Positions 5,431 through 13,049 of a stretch of DNA of 16,394 bases are shown here, one piece after another. Where the stretch lies: the NCBI GenBank assembly GCA_964626885.1, contig CAZVJA010000111.1:1-16394 (forward strand). Direction: 5' to 3'. The stretch's first letter is position 1. The number at the start of each line of letters is the position of its first letter. This DNA is from CAZVJA01 sp964626885. GTDB lineage: Bacteria > Planctomycetota > Planctomycetia > Planctomycetales > Planctomycetaceae. The translations under genes and the position numbers were made by a program. Under the pieces are notes generated by a model that was given only the letters and a program-made list of their open reading frames with translations, was not told the origin of the DNA and made no database searches.

Positions 5431-7536
5431 TCACTCCAGCTGGCTCGGTTCTCCCAGACTCTTCAGCACTTCAAACGGAGGCTCGAAGGCCTCCTTTCCG
5501 TTCTCGCGCGTTGTGAAGAAATTGAACAAATAGATCCCGTCTGCTCCATCTTCCCACAAATGCTTCGCCGCACGTCGGTATTTCTCGGCGGTCATCGCCT
5601 GGCGCGGCGTGGTCCCTTCCACACATTCAATTCCGCCGTAAATCGGCACACCGGAGATTCTTTCCTTCCACGGCTTGATTGGCAGGTCGTATCGCACGAA
5701 CAAGAATTCCGACACCGTCAAAAAATCCACCCAGTGATTCCGTACCCAGGCAGCCGGGTCGCAGCCAATGCTTCGCGAAAGTTCATAATTCGGCGCGGTC
5801 CGCCCGTAATCGGAGGGAACTCTGGCTGTCAGAATCAGCTTGCGTCCGCGACGGCGGCCTTCCGCATCGAGCATGGCGCGCACGCGCTCGACGAGTCGGT
5901 TGATTTTGTCGACGCGCCCTTCCACATCCTTGTATTCCTCGCGAAAGAATGTCGGAAACCGCTGGAAATCCAGTTCGATCCCGTCCGCGTCGTAACGCTG
6001 CACCGTTTCTTCAATCAGCCGGAAAACATACTCGCGGACCGCATCGTGTTCGAAGTCGAGCGCACCGCCGTTGAGACGGTATTCCGGGTGATCCCGCCAG
6101 AAAGCGGTCCGCAGAAAGTCCAGATTGTGATTGTCGTTCATCCGAAAAGTGAGCAACACTTCGAGATTCTTATTACGCCCCGCTTCCAGTAGAACGGCAT
6201 AGGGATCAACTCCCGAATCAAACATCGCCTGCAGGTTCTTGAATCGCTGCTGCTCCGAGGCGGGCCAATCCTTCCGCTTCTCAGGCGGGGTGAGCGTGCC
6301 GCGCATCGTCCCCACTTTCGATGGATAGTACATCACCTGGGCATTGATACAGACCAGCAGCGTGTCGACCTGGCTTCCCGGGAATGTGATTTCATCGACG
6401 ATTGTCCGCAAATCGTCAGCGGTAATGATCTCCGGACCATGGCTACCTTTCTTGACGAACATGCAGGAGTCGCCGTCAAGGTTGTACAGCACGCGTCGCT
6501 TTCGCACCTGAAGATCAGAACGCGTGTATTTGCTGTACTCCGCATTTCGGTCAAACGGTTCCGATTCAGATTCCGCGTACACCAGCACGCCATATCGCAA
6601 CCGCAGCGGCTTGCCCGGCGCCACTTCTACCCGGCTTTTCTCACCCCCCGTCAGCGCATTTCGCCCGAAAGGATTCGCAGCCACAAAACCATAGTCGCGG
6701 GCATGGTACCAGCTTGCTCGAAAATTCTCCGGGTGGGGCATGAGGACCAAGCCGACCTGAGTCCTATCGACTTTCCCGCCGTAATCGCACCAGGCGGCAT
6801 TCGTGCCGCGAACCTCTGCTTCGTTCCGCTTGCCGTCGCTGTTGATGATCCGTCCGCCGTTCTTCACCGTCAGTGGAGTAGCAACACGTATACCGAGTCC
6901 CATTTCCTCCTGGTCGCCGAACGCAAAGGGTGTTTCGGACTGAAACGTCGAATCATACGTCAGCAGCCAGCCGTTCGGCCGTGGTTGCGCCGCATGCCGA
7001 CAGACTTCTTCGCAGACGGTGCGATCCCCGTCGACGTAACGATTGCGCACAGTCCACGCAATTCCGTCCCCCTCTGCGTGGGGCTTCTCGATGAATTCGA
7101 CATGTTCGACACGCCCCTTGTTTCGCCAGAAGTCTGCTCCCCCGAGATCGCCGAATCCCAACCAGATTCCTGGGTGCATGTGAGCATGGTCGGTTGCGTC
7201 GATTCCTTCCCGCGGTGGATGATGTCGCGTGACCGGCACGCCCCCCGTTGTGATGATGTTCGCAAAGTGTGGCCGAAGTGTCTTGTCGTCCCGGTACACA
7301 TATGTGGCGATCGTCCTGTTTTCCGCGGAGAGGGTGATTCGACCCGGCGACTCCTGGAATGATATCTCCGCTTCGCCGGCGACACACACGCCTGGAACGG
7401 ACAAGAGCAACATCGCATACGTGTAGAGGCTTCGTTGGAAGGTACCACGCACACCTAAAAATGCTTTCATCGGTAACACCATCTTGTTCGCGGGAATCGA
7501 CCATCGAAAACGAATCGACTTCGGACGGGAAAACAT
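5431..7536 (-). CDS. Secreted DUF6807 (PmoA-like) and TIM-barrel glycosidase-like fusion protein
   Basis: 701 residues from the first ATG. Met23 (7470) gives a better secretion signal: MKAFLGVRG, then hydrophobic YAMLLLSVPGVCVA, cleaved near GEAE. No start has a clear ribosome binding site. Residues about 58-330 fit DUF6807, a family annotated after PmoA: HHPPREGIDATDHAHMHPGI, then GFGDLGGADFW and GLGIRVATPL. Residues about 345-695 look like a TIM-barrel glycoside-hydrolase-like domain. Landmarks are RRVLYNLDGD, LLTFRMND, YDADGIELDFQRFP (Asp518, Glu521 and Asp523 candidate acids) and WEDGADGIYLFNFFT near the end. Both halves suggest processing of a sugar or glycoside outside the cytoplasm, but the substrate is unknown. 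It starts 30 bases after the dehydrogenase stop and is the last gene of the probable operon. Assignment to GH10-like family PF02638 rather than another barrel family is uncertain. Confidence 0.8.
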   Translation of the reverse strand: MFSRPKSIRFRWSIPANKMVLPMKAFLGVRGTFQRSLYTYAMLLLSVPGVCVAGEAEISFQESPGRITLSAENRTIATYVYRDDKTLRPHFANIITTGGVPVTRHHPPREGIDATDHAHMHPGIWLGFGDLGGADFWRNKGRVEHVEFIEKPHAEGDGIAWTVRNRYVDGDRTVCEEVCRHAAQPRPNGWLLTYDSTFQSETPFAFGDQEEMGLGIRVATPLTVKNGGRIINSDGKRNEAEVRGTNAAWCDYGGKVDRTQVGLVLMPHPENFRASWYHARDYGFVAANPFGRNALTGGEKSRVEVAPGKPLRLRYGVLVYAESESEPFDRNAEYSKYTRSDLQVRKRRVLYNLDGDSCMFVKKGSHGPEIITADDLRTIVDEITFPGSQVDTLLVCINAQVMYYPSKVGTMRGTLTPPEKRKDWPASEQQRFKNLQAMFDSGVDPYAVLLEAGRNKNLEVLLTFRMNDNHNLDFLRTAFWRDHPEYRLNGGALDFEHDAVREYVFRLIEETVQRYDADGIELDFQRFPTFFREEYKDVEGRVDKINRLVERVRAMLDAEGRRRGRKLILTARVPSDYGRTAPNYELSRSIGCDPAAWVRNHWVDFLTVSEFLFVRYDLPIKPWKERISGVPIYGGIECVEGTTPRQAMTAEKYRRAAKHLWEDGADGIYLFNFFTTRENGKEAFEPPFEVLKSLGEPSQLE

Positions 7537-7566
7537 TGTCCGATTAGAGTAACCACCGGCTAAGTT

Positions 7567-8451
7567 TCACTCAAACGCCCGTATGATCGCCGAGTTGTCG
7601 GCGTCACCGAAGCCCGCGCGTTCCACCTCTTCGAGCAGACGGCGGTGAACTTCCGACAAAGGAAGCTTGGCACCATTTGTCTCCCCAGCCGCGAGAATCA
7701 ACCGCACGTCTTTGAGATGCTGTGACAATCGGGCCTGCGGCGAGAACTCCTGCTCAATCATCTTCCGTCCCTTCATGTCCATCGCGAGGGAATAGGCGGG
7801 ACCGGCGGCGAGAATTTTTAACGTCTCGGCAGCGTCAAATCCGCTGGCTCGGGCAAACGCGAGACCCTCCGCCAGCACGGCGCGATTCAAGCCGAGCACC
7901 AGGTTGACCACGAGTTTCATTCGCGCACCGCTGCCCACCGGTCCGACATGAAACACTTCCCGTGCGAACGCCGCGAAGATGTCGCGGCAGGAATCGACGG
8001 TCGTGGACTCGCCACCTGCTATAACAATCACTTCGCCGTCGCGCGCCTGCTGGCTGGAACCGCCGACAGTGGCATCGAGGTATTCAGCTCCCTTTTCAGC
8101 GACCTGTCGCGCCAGGTTCGTCATCTCTTCGGGATCACCGGTGGTAGTGTCGATGACGATCGAGCCTGTCGCCAACAATGGTGACAAATCATCGACAACA
8201 GCCGCCGCGATTTTCGAGTTCGGGAGACTGAGCAGAACTCGCTTGCAAGATGCCGCGACTCCCCGTGCGGACCCAGCGACATGCCCGCCGAGTTGCTCAT
8301 GATTCCGGCAACGGGCCGGGTCGACGTCGTATCCGACAACCGAGAACCCCGCGCGCAACAACCGTTCAGCCAGGGCGGAACCCAAGAGTCCCAGCCCGAC
8401 GAGACCGACCGGTTCGTTCTCTAAGTTTGCGGTCAAACGGGCCTTTCCCAT
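7567..8451 (-). CDS. NAD(P)-dependent beta-hydroxyacid dehydrogenase (3-hydroxyisobutyrate dehydrogenase family)
   Basis: 294 residues from ATG 8451 (a TTG lies one codon earlier); cytoplasmic. Numbering here counts from that TTG. The N-terminal Rossmann fold has GLVGLGLLGSALAERLL, with Asp43 after the second strand (GYDVD). That acidic residue usually favours NAD+ over NADP+. The substrate loop is seen as DATVGGSSQQARDGEVIVIAGG (127-148), and the catalytic lysine is Lys180 in GSGARMKLVVN, with Asn184. The all-alpha C-terminal domain contains HLKDVRL. The family oxidises 3-hydroxyisobutyrate, tartronate semialdehyde, 6-phosphogluconate-like and related acids. The sequence does not decide among these. 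It lies 18 bases downstream of the PDZ gene and 30 bases upstream of the DUF6807 fusion, which suggests a role with a sugar-derived acid. Confidence 0.88.
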   Translation of the reverse strand: MGKARLTANLENEPVGLVGLGLLGSALAERLLRAGFSVVGYDVDPARCRNHEQLGGHVAGSARGVAASCKRVLLSLPNSKIAAAVVDDLSPLLATGSIVIDTTTGDPEEMTNLARQVAEKGAEYLDATVGGSSQQARDGEVIVIAGGESTTVDSCRDIFAAFAREVFHVGPVGSGARMKLVVNLVLGLNRAVLAEGLAFARASGFDAAETLKILAAGPAYSLAMDMKGRKMIEQEFSPQARLSQHLKDVRLILAAGETNGAKLPLSEVHRRLLEEVERAGFGDADNSAIIRAFE

Positions 8452-8469
8452 CAAGAAACGCGACCTGGA

Positions 8470-9660
8470 CTATAACGACTCGCGGATCTCGACGCGGACC
8501 TCGGGCAGTTCGACGTCGCGAAGCGTTTCTTCGACCTGCTCGCGCACGGCCGGGGCAAGCCCCTGCAGTTCCTCGGAGAAAATCTGTACTTTCAGCAGAT
8601 CGCCAACCTGCACACGCTTCTCCCCGCCGAAGACATGATCGAATTCGAAGATTCGCGGGCCGCCCGCCTGACCGGGGCGCTGAATGGAGATATGCAACCC
8701 CCGGTCGACCCCTTGCACGCGCGGCTGCACGTTGACGCGAACGTTCGGTTTCGGATTTTTCTCCGACTCGGCGCGGTCGAGCGTGCGGCGGATCTGATCG
8801 CCGACCGTGGGGGGAAACTCATCGAGCCGGCTGCGGATCTCGCCCGAGGTTCCCTCCAGGCGTTTCTCATTCTGTTTGCCGTCGGGACCGGAGTATGTCA
8901 CGACAACATTCCATGAAGCCGCATCGCGACGATCGACCACGACGCTGCACATGCTCGGCCGTGATTCCGAGGCATCGACTTCGGCGGGGGTTCCCCAGCG
9001 AATGACTGTTCCCGGTGCATCCACGCCACGCCGCCCAACGATAATCTGCCGGCCAAACATCTGGACGGGAACCGGCGTCGAGCCGTCCGAGGGAACCGCT
9101 GGACGTTGAACAATTCGCTCGCCGACCTCGACATGCCGGGAAATCTCTTTCGATGCTCGAATCAAATCGATCTTGGCGGTCCGTCCGGGATGATCGGCCC
9201 GAAGCAACTCCCGCAATTGCTCGACGGACGCGATGCGTGTTCCATCATACGCGACAAGCACATCGTGCGGTTTGATCCCCGCTTTCTCCGCGGGAGAACC
9301 GGCGATGACGTCAACCACGTGCACGCCTTTCGATTTCCCAAGCAGTTCACCAAGCTGTGCCGCTAACGCCTCGGGGAGCGGGTCGGCAAATACTCCGATA
9401 AACGATTGTGTCCCGATGGAAGCGGGTGTTGCGGCCGCTTCGTTGCCGGCTCGTCCTCGGCTGCCGGGAGCTTCCGCTCGAACAGCTTTTGTGCCGTCAA
9501 CGGCATTACTGATCCGTGCGCGAGTACCGACGCGAGAATTGATATCCACGCTCTCCGCAGGCTTTTCGCGCACGATTGGAGAGCGAGGCGCATCGTCACC
9601 CAGGACTGGGAGCACACACAGCGCGAAACTAATCATGAGGAAGTGAAAATGAACTTTCAT
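8470..9660 (-). CDS. Secreted PDZ-domain protein without a protease domain
   Basis: 396 residues from ATG 9660, preceded by GTGGAAAG. The frame runs on to 9780, but the secretion signal starts at this Met: MKVHFHFLMISFALCVLPVLG with a likely cut near GDDAP. After a low-complexity segment (about 25-85), residues about 86-182 form one PDZ domain: SFIGVFADPL, VVDVIAGSPAEKAGIKPHDVLVAYDG, then VEQLRELLRA. The motif resembles HtrA/DegS PDZ domains, but no trypsin-like His-Asp-Ser domain is present. The remainder (about 185-396) is acidic and basic with no family I recognise; it includes WNVVVTYSGPDGKQ and a C-terminal helix-strand pair ending LPEVRVEIRESL. It follows the anti-sigma-like gene by 59 bases. 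A role in sensing envelope state for that pair is suggested by gene order only. Confidence 0.82.
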   Translation of the reverse strand: MKVHFHFLMISFALCVLPVLGDDAPRSPIVREKPAESVDINSRVGTRARISNAVDGTKAVRAEAPGSRGRAGNEAAATPASIGTQSFIGVFADPLPEALAAQLGELLGKSKGVHVVDVIAGSPAEKAGIKPHDVLVAYDGTRIASVEQLRELLRADHPGRTAKIDLIRASKEISRHVEVGERIVQRPAVPSDGSTPVPVQMFGRQIIVGRRGVDAPGTVIRWGTPAEVDASESRPSMCSVVVDRRDAASWNVVVTYSGPDGKQNEKRLEGTSGEIRSRLDEFPPTVGDQIRRTLDRAESEKNPKPNVRVNVQPRVQGVDRGLHISIQRPGQAGGPRIFEFDHVFGGEKRVQVGDLLKVQIFSEELQGLAPAVREQVEETLRDVELPEVRVEIRESL

Positions 9661-9719
9661 GATTGTTACTTTCCACATCACCATCAACTCGCACGCATAA
9701 CTCAACGAACAAGACCGGC

Positions 9720-10340
9720 TCAGATTCCGTCGTCCCTTGCCGCCAGAATCTCGATCTCGATCTCCGGTACCTCCAAACACACTTGCGAACCGGATTTCGG
9801 CTCGTAAAAGGACAAGTTCGTGGTTCGCACTTGGGTTCGCTGCTCGACCGAACCTTGGTCTGTTGCATATTTTCGCGGTCCCAGCAACGCGACATTTTCT
9901 GATTGCACGTAGGGAACGGCATGCGAAGGAATTGGGAATTGTGTGTATTGTGGAGATCGACGATCCGCATGAGACACTTCCCGCGATGCGTCCTCGCGAA
10001 CGTCGGTAGCGATGGAGTCCGATGGGACTCGCGAGTTTGGCGGTACAGGCGTCTCGGCCAGATTATCGGGCCGATCCGGCGGTGCGACGGGTGTCACTCC
10101 CCATGCCAGGAGAAGTACTGCTGCGATGGCCATTGCCATTCCAACGACTCGTGCCACACCAGCGGATTTGCGACCCGGCGTTCGCAGAGGTCGGGAAATT
10201 ACGTCGGGAGCCTTACGGACAACAGGAGGATCAGCCAGCTCGTAGACCTCGACGGGCATTTCCGCCGCAAAAAAATCGCGAAGCAGCGAATCCAACTGAT
10301 CCTCGCTGAGATTGTTGTGTTGTCTATCAAACGTGTTCAT
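9720..10340 (-). CDS. Single-pass membrane protein, probable anti-sigma factor
   Basis: 206 residues. A cytoplasmic N-terminal part (1-59) contains a helical LSEDQLDSLLRDFFAAE stretch. One membrane segment follows (about 60-82, AGVARVVGMAMAIAAVLLLAWGV), then a proline-rich linker and an extracytoplasmic tail ending in EVPEIEIEIL. There is no HxxxCxxC zinc motif, so it is not a ZAS-type anti-sigma factor. The call rests on topology and on its position directly after an ECF sigma gene. Its ATG lies inside the last codons of the sigma gene (14-base overlap, 10327-10340), which suggests translational coupling. The outer domain could receive the stress signal, perhaps with the PDZ protein downstream. 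I do not recognise the outer domain. Confidence 0.72.
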   Translation of the reverse strand: MNTFDRQHNNLSEDQLDSLLRDFFAAEMPVEVYELADPPVVRKAPDVISRPLRTPGRKSAGVARVVGMAMAIAAVLLLAWGVTPVAPPDRPDNLAETPVPPNSRVPSDSIATDVREDASREVSHADRRSPQYTQFPIPSHAVPYVQSENVALLGPRKYATDQGSVEQRTQVRTTNLSFYEPKSGSQVCLEVPEIEIEILAARDDGI

Positions 10341-10860
10341 GTGTTACCCCGCGGCCCTCAAGGACTTTCGCAAGACGTCGTCTGGCGCGCGACAGCCGCA
10401 TGTCGATCGCCGTGACTGTAGATTCCATCGCTGTTGCAATCCGCTCGGAAGACCATCCGAGCGCATACCTCAAAATCAGCGCTTCCCGATCATCGTGTCG
10501 AAGTTCCTTCAGAGCGTCCCGCACCTGCGATCTTATCTCGGCCGTCATCACTTCATTTTCTGCTTCAAGCCGCGGCCCGGCTAATGACTCGAGCAAATCC
10601 GAGTTGTTCCCCCCGGCGACCTTCTTCCGCCGAGCTGCGTCTCGCAGCCAGTTTCTCCCAACCGTGATGAGCCAGGCCCGACCATCGGTGATGGGAACAC
10701 CTCGATATTCGCAAAATCGCAGAAATGCTTCGTGAAGTGCGTCGCGAGCCAGTTCCGGATCGCAGCACTGCGCGTAGAATATCGCCCACAACTCACGGCC
10801 ATGGTCTTGGTAAGCCGCTTCCGCATCCGACATATGCGGAGTGGACATCTGATGCGACAT
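10327..10860 (-). CDS. ECF-type RNA polymerase sigma factor
   Basis: 177 residues. Sigma region 2 spans about 16-80 (ELARDALHEAFLRFCEY, then GRAWLITVGRNWLRDAARRKK, the -10 recognition helix and basic end). Region 4 spans about 113-166 (LKELRHDDREALILRY, then SERIATAMESTVTAIDMRLSRARRRL, a helix-turn-helix that would bind the -35 element). A short linker joins them and there is no region 1 or 3, as in extracytoplasmic-function sigma factors. Alternative starts are Met5 and Met10; the first is kept, without a clear ribosome binding site. It heads a minus-strand run of five closely spaced genes and is divergent from the ROK kinase gene, 103 bases away. It probably directs its own operon among other targets, but I could not identify a convincing matching promoter. 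Confidence 0.92.
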   Translation of the reverse strand: MSHQMSTPHMSDAEAAYQDHGRELWAIFYAQCCDPELARDALHEAFLRFCEYRGVPITDGRAWLITVGRNWLRDAARRKKVAGGNNSDLLESLAGPRLEAENEVMTAEIRSQVRDALKELRHDDREALILRYALGWSSERIATAMESTVTAIDMRLSRARRRLAKVLEGRGVTHEHV

Positions 10861-10963
10861 GTGAAGCTCGAGGTTCCCTCAATAGACGCGACGCGGCTGG
10901 AGCCTTATTCTAACACCTTTGGGAGCAAGATCCGTTCCGTATTCTTCAGAACAGAATCCCCTT

Positions 10964-11959
10964 ATGTCGGAACCTGATCTATTGTACCTCGGCGTGGATG
11001 TCGGAGGAACAAACACAAAAGTCGGTGTGGTGAACGCACGGGGGGAATCCCTCTCGCGGTTCAGTACGCCTACCCATGCCGATAAAGGCCCGGAAGCGGG
11101 AATCAAGTCGATTCAGCAAGCCGCTTTACGCGCATTGTCGGATTGTGGAAAAACGCTCGATGATATCCGTGCTGTCGGCTTGGCGACGCCTGGCACCATG
11201 GACATTCCGGCGGGATTGCTGCTCGATCCCCCGAACCTGCCCGGATGGTCGAATTTTCCCATCCGACAGCGAGTCGCCGAACTGCTCAACAAACCGACGA
11301 TCCTGCAGAACGACGCCAACGCCGCCGCCTACGGCGAATTCTGGGTCGGAGCCGGCCGTCATGCCCACAGTCTCGTGTTCTGGACACTCGGCACCGGAAT
11401 TGGCTGCGGCATCATTATCGGCGACGTGATCGTCGAGGGAGAACATTCGCACGGCTCCGAATGCGGTCACATCATTATCGAAATGGACAACGGACGGCTG
11501 TGCGGTACCGGTCAGTATGGAACGCTGGAAGCGTACGCCGGCGGCCGGGCACTCGTGCAGCGCTGCGAGGAACAACTGCTCGGCGGCCGCTACTCCCTAT
11601 TGCGCGAATGGCTGGACGACGGGCAGGAACTCTCTCCGCTGCTGATGGCAAAGGCCGCCGAAGCAGGAGACGATTTGGCCGACGAACTGATCATGGACGC
11701 CGCCCGCTGTCTCGGTGTCGGAACGACCACGTTGATGCACACCATCGATCCCGACATGTTTCTCTTTGGCGGAGCGATGACCTTCGGTCGCAACGAAACA
11801 GAACTCGGGCGGCGGTTCCTCGCTCGCATCAAAGAAGAAGTGGGACGGCGGGCGTTTCCCGTACCCTATGCCAAAACCATCATCGACTATGCGACTCTCG
11901 GCGGAGACGCCGGTTACATCGGTGCCGCCGGCTGTGCGCGGTTGAAATTCCGAGCTTGA
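10964..11959 (+). CDS. ROK-family sugar kinase (glucokinase-like)
   Basis: 331 residues from ATG 10964; an in-frame TTG extension to 10919 adds nothing conserved. It would phosphorylate glucose or a related hexose with ATP in the cytoplasm. The phosphate-binding motif is DVGGTNTK (12-19). GLATPGTMD (72-80) follows, with catalytic Asp117 in QNDANAAAYGEFWVGAG, then WTLGTGIGCGIIIG and GSECGHIIIE with His169. The normal ROK zinc signature CxCGxxGCxE reads CGTGQYGTLE here: Cys180 is kept, but the second and third cysteines are threonines. The protein may therefore lack zinc or use another ligand set. A close paralogue acting as a sugar-responsive repressor is unlikely, because there is no N-terminal helix-turn-helix. 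It converges on the 87-residue gene with a 16-base gap. Confidence 0.9.
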   Translation: MSEPDLLYLGVDVGGTNTKVGVVNARGESLSRFSTPTHADKGPEAGIKSIQQAALRALSDCGKTLDDIRAVGLATPGTMDIPAGLLLDPPNLPGWSNFPIRQRVAELLNKPTILQNDANAAAYGEFWVGAGRHAHSLVFWTLGTGIGCGIIIGDVIVEGEHSHGSECGHIIIEMDNGRLCGTGQYGTLEAYAGGRALVQRCEEQLLGGRYSLLREWLDDGQELSPLLMAKAAEAGDDLADELIMDAARCLGVGTTTLMHTIDPDMFLFGGAMTFGRNETELGRRFLARIKEEVGRRAFPVPYAKTIIDYATLGGDAGYIGAAGCARLKFRA

Positions 11960-11975
11960 TAACCGCGGATCGCTG

Positions 11976-12239
11976 TCAACGCTCTTTGCGCTTCAGCTCG
12001 GTATCGTGATCGCTGATGAAGCTGCGAAGATCATCGGCGAAGTTCAGCAGCCGATCCCACTGCTCGACGTAGAGAGTGACGGGCATGCGCTGCAAACCAT
12101 ACACGCTTACCGCCCCCTTCTGGCTGACTTTGCAATAGAGAGTGCCGCGCTTCGGCTCGGCTTCACTGAGCATCTTCGTGGCTTCTGCGACGTTGAGCTC
12201 TCCAGCCGCGACTTTCGCCAGAATCTCTTCTTTCTTCAT
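11976..12239 (-). CDS. Conserved hypothetical protein with SHOCT-like N-terminal helices
   Basis: 87 residues from ATG 12239, preceded by AAAGGAAC. The frame is open to 12446, but the upstream part is poorly protein-like. Residues 1-28 (MKKEEILAKVAAGELNVAEA and on) form a short amphipathic two-helix module of the SHOCT-like kind, often found at the ends of proteins that oligomerise or contact nucleic acid. Residues about 32-72 carry LYCKVSQKGAVSVYGL and MPVTLYVEQWDRLL, which I associate with small uncharacterised planctomycete proteins. A charged tail (ELKRKER) follows. No signal peptide or membrane segment is present. It lies 64 bases downstream of the cytochrome gene on the same strand. No function can be assigned. 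Confidence 0.75.
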   Translation of the reverse strand: MKKEEILAKVAAGELNVAEATKMLSEAEPKRGTLYCKVSQKGAVSVYGLQRMPVTLYVEQWDRLLNFADDLRSFISDHDTELKRKER

Positions 12240-12303
12240 GCTTGTTCCTTTACCGGTTTCCCTATGTCGGAGGATCGTTTGACGTATTGCGAGGATTTCG
12301 CCA

Positions 12304-12903
12304 TCACTTGGGCCATTCGGCCTTCGGGTCGAAGTTGATGATCCGCGCCGATGGAGCCTCGGGAATTCGAGGTCGTAAGAATGGCTTGTCGGCCGCTTTA
12401 TGGCAACCGTAGCAGCTTTCGAGCGCGAAACGATATGCCGCCACAAACTTCATGGAGTCCCGCGTTTCGATGGATTTCTGCAATTGGCTCAACGGAGCAT
12501 TCTCGAACGCTTCCAGAATATTCAGGAGTTTAACTTCGCGTCCCTGGTTATCTTTACGAACGGGAATGATACCGACCGCCCACCGCAAATGTGAGCGAGT
12601 TTCCTTCCAATAGAAGTCCGCCAGCGGCCAGTTTTCCGATTGGGCCGCGAACCAGAGATTCGCGAAATGATCGCCAACATCCGCCATCGCGTGCGCCTGG
12701 TCGGGCAAACGCTTCTGCAGCGCTTCCAATTCCGCGGAAAGGGACGCCGTGTCGACCGCTTTCTTTGAATCCGCCTGTTGGGCAAGGGCAGGCGTGGCGA
12801 ATGGCGCTTGGTCGGCAGCATGCCAAGCTGATGCCAGAACATAACCCAAGAGTATCCCCAAACCAACGAGCGCCAGCCGACTTGTTGAGAGCGTTCCCGT
12901 CAT
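12304..12903 (-). CDS. Exported single-heme cytochrome c-like protein
   Basis: 199 residues. The start at 12903 is set by GGAGGA (12911-12916 on the minus strand) seven bases upstream. An N-terminal hydrophobic segment (about 10-27, LALVGLGILLGYVLASAW) could be a signal peptide or an anchor, followed by an Ala/Gln-rich linker. The rest is mostly helical (about 54-165) and carries one heme attachment site near the C-terminus, CYGCH (164-168, His168 axial). Late heme placement after helices resembles class II cytochromes (cytochrome c'), but helix spacing must be checked by structure prediction. A histidine- and tryptophan-rich stretch (HFANLWF, NWPLADFYWK, HLRWAV) may pack against heme. It is divergent from chrA (146 bases) and probably co-transcribed with the 87-residue gene. 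Confidence 0.82.
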   Translation of the reverse strand: MTGTLSTSRLALVGLGILLGYVLASAWHAADQAPFATPALAQQADSKKAVDTASLSAELEALQKRLPDQAHAMADVGDHFANLWFAAQSENWPLADFYWKETRSHLRWAVGIIPVRKDNQGREVKLLNILEAFENAPLSQLQKSIETRDSMKFVAAYRFALESCYGCHKAADKPFLRPRIPEAPSARIINFDPKAEWPK

Positions 12904-13049
12904 CTCGAATTCCTCCGAACCTGTCCAGTTCACGGCCGTCGAAACACTGCTCGTCGGTTGAGCCGATCCGCGGGCGCGGTCATCATACCGCAACAGGTTT
13001 TGGGAGTCATTCGTTCCACGGGAACTCCACCGGGCGAATCGTGTCGCTG

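Noticed and set aside
5263..6192. 309-codon open frame on the plus strand
   Set aside because: It is antisense to the C-terminal half of the DUF6807/TIM-barrel gene, whose protein has clear domain motifs. The plus-strand translation shows none.
6439..7362. 307-codon open frame on the plus strand
   Set aside because: It is antisense to the DUF6807 half of the same gene and has an amino-acid composition typical of a shadow frame.
10861..10963. ECF-type self-promoter for the sigma operon
   Set aside because: GGAAC and TAGAAT words are present on the minus strand, but the spacing does not fit either an ECF or a housekeeping promoter well enough to call.
11245..12009. 254-codon open frame on the plus strand within the ROK kinase
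   Set aside because: It is very rich in Arg and low in hydrophobic order, as expected from a shifted frame of a GC-rich gene; the ROK frame has all family motifs.
12591..13049. 153-codon upstream extension of the chrA frame
   Set aside because: It is antisense to the cytochrome gene and has no membrane or ChrA features. The CHR domain begins just after the ATG at 13050.
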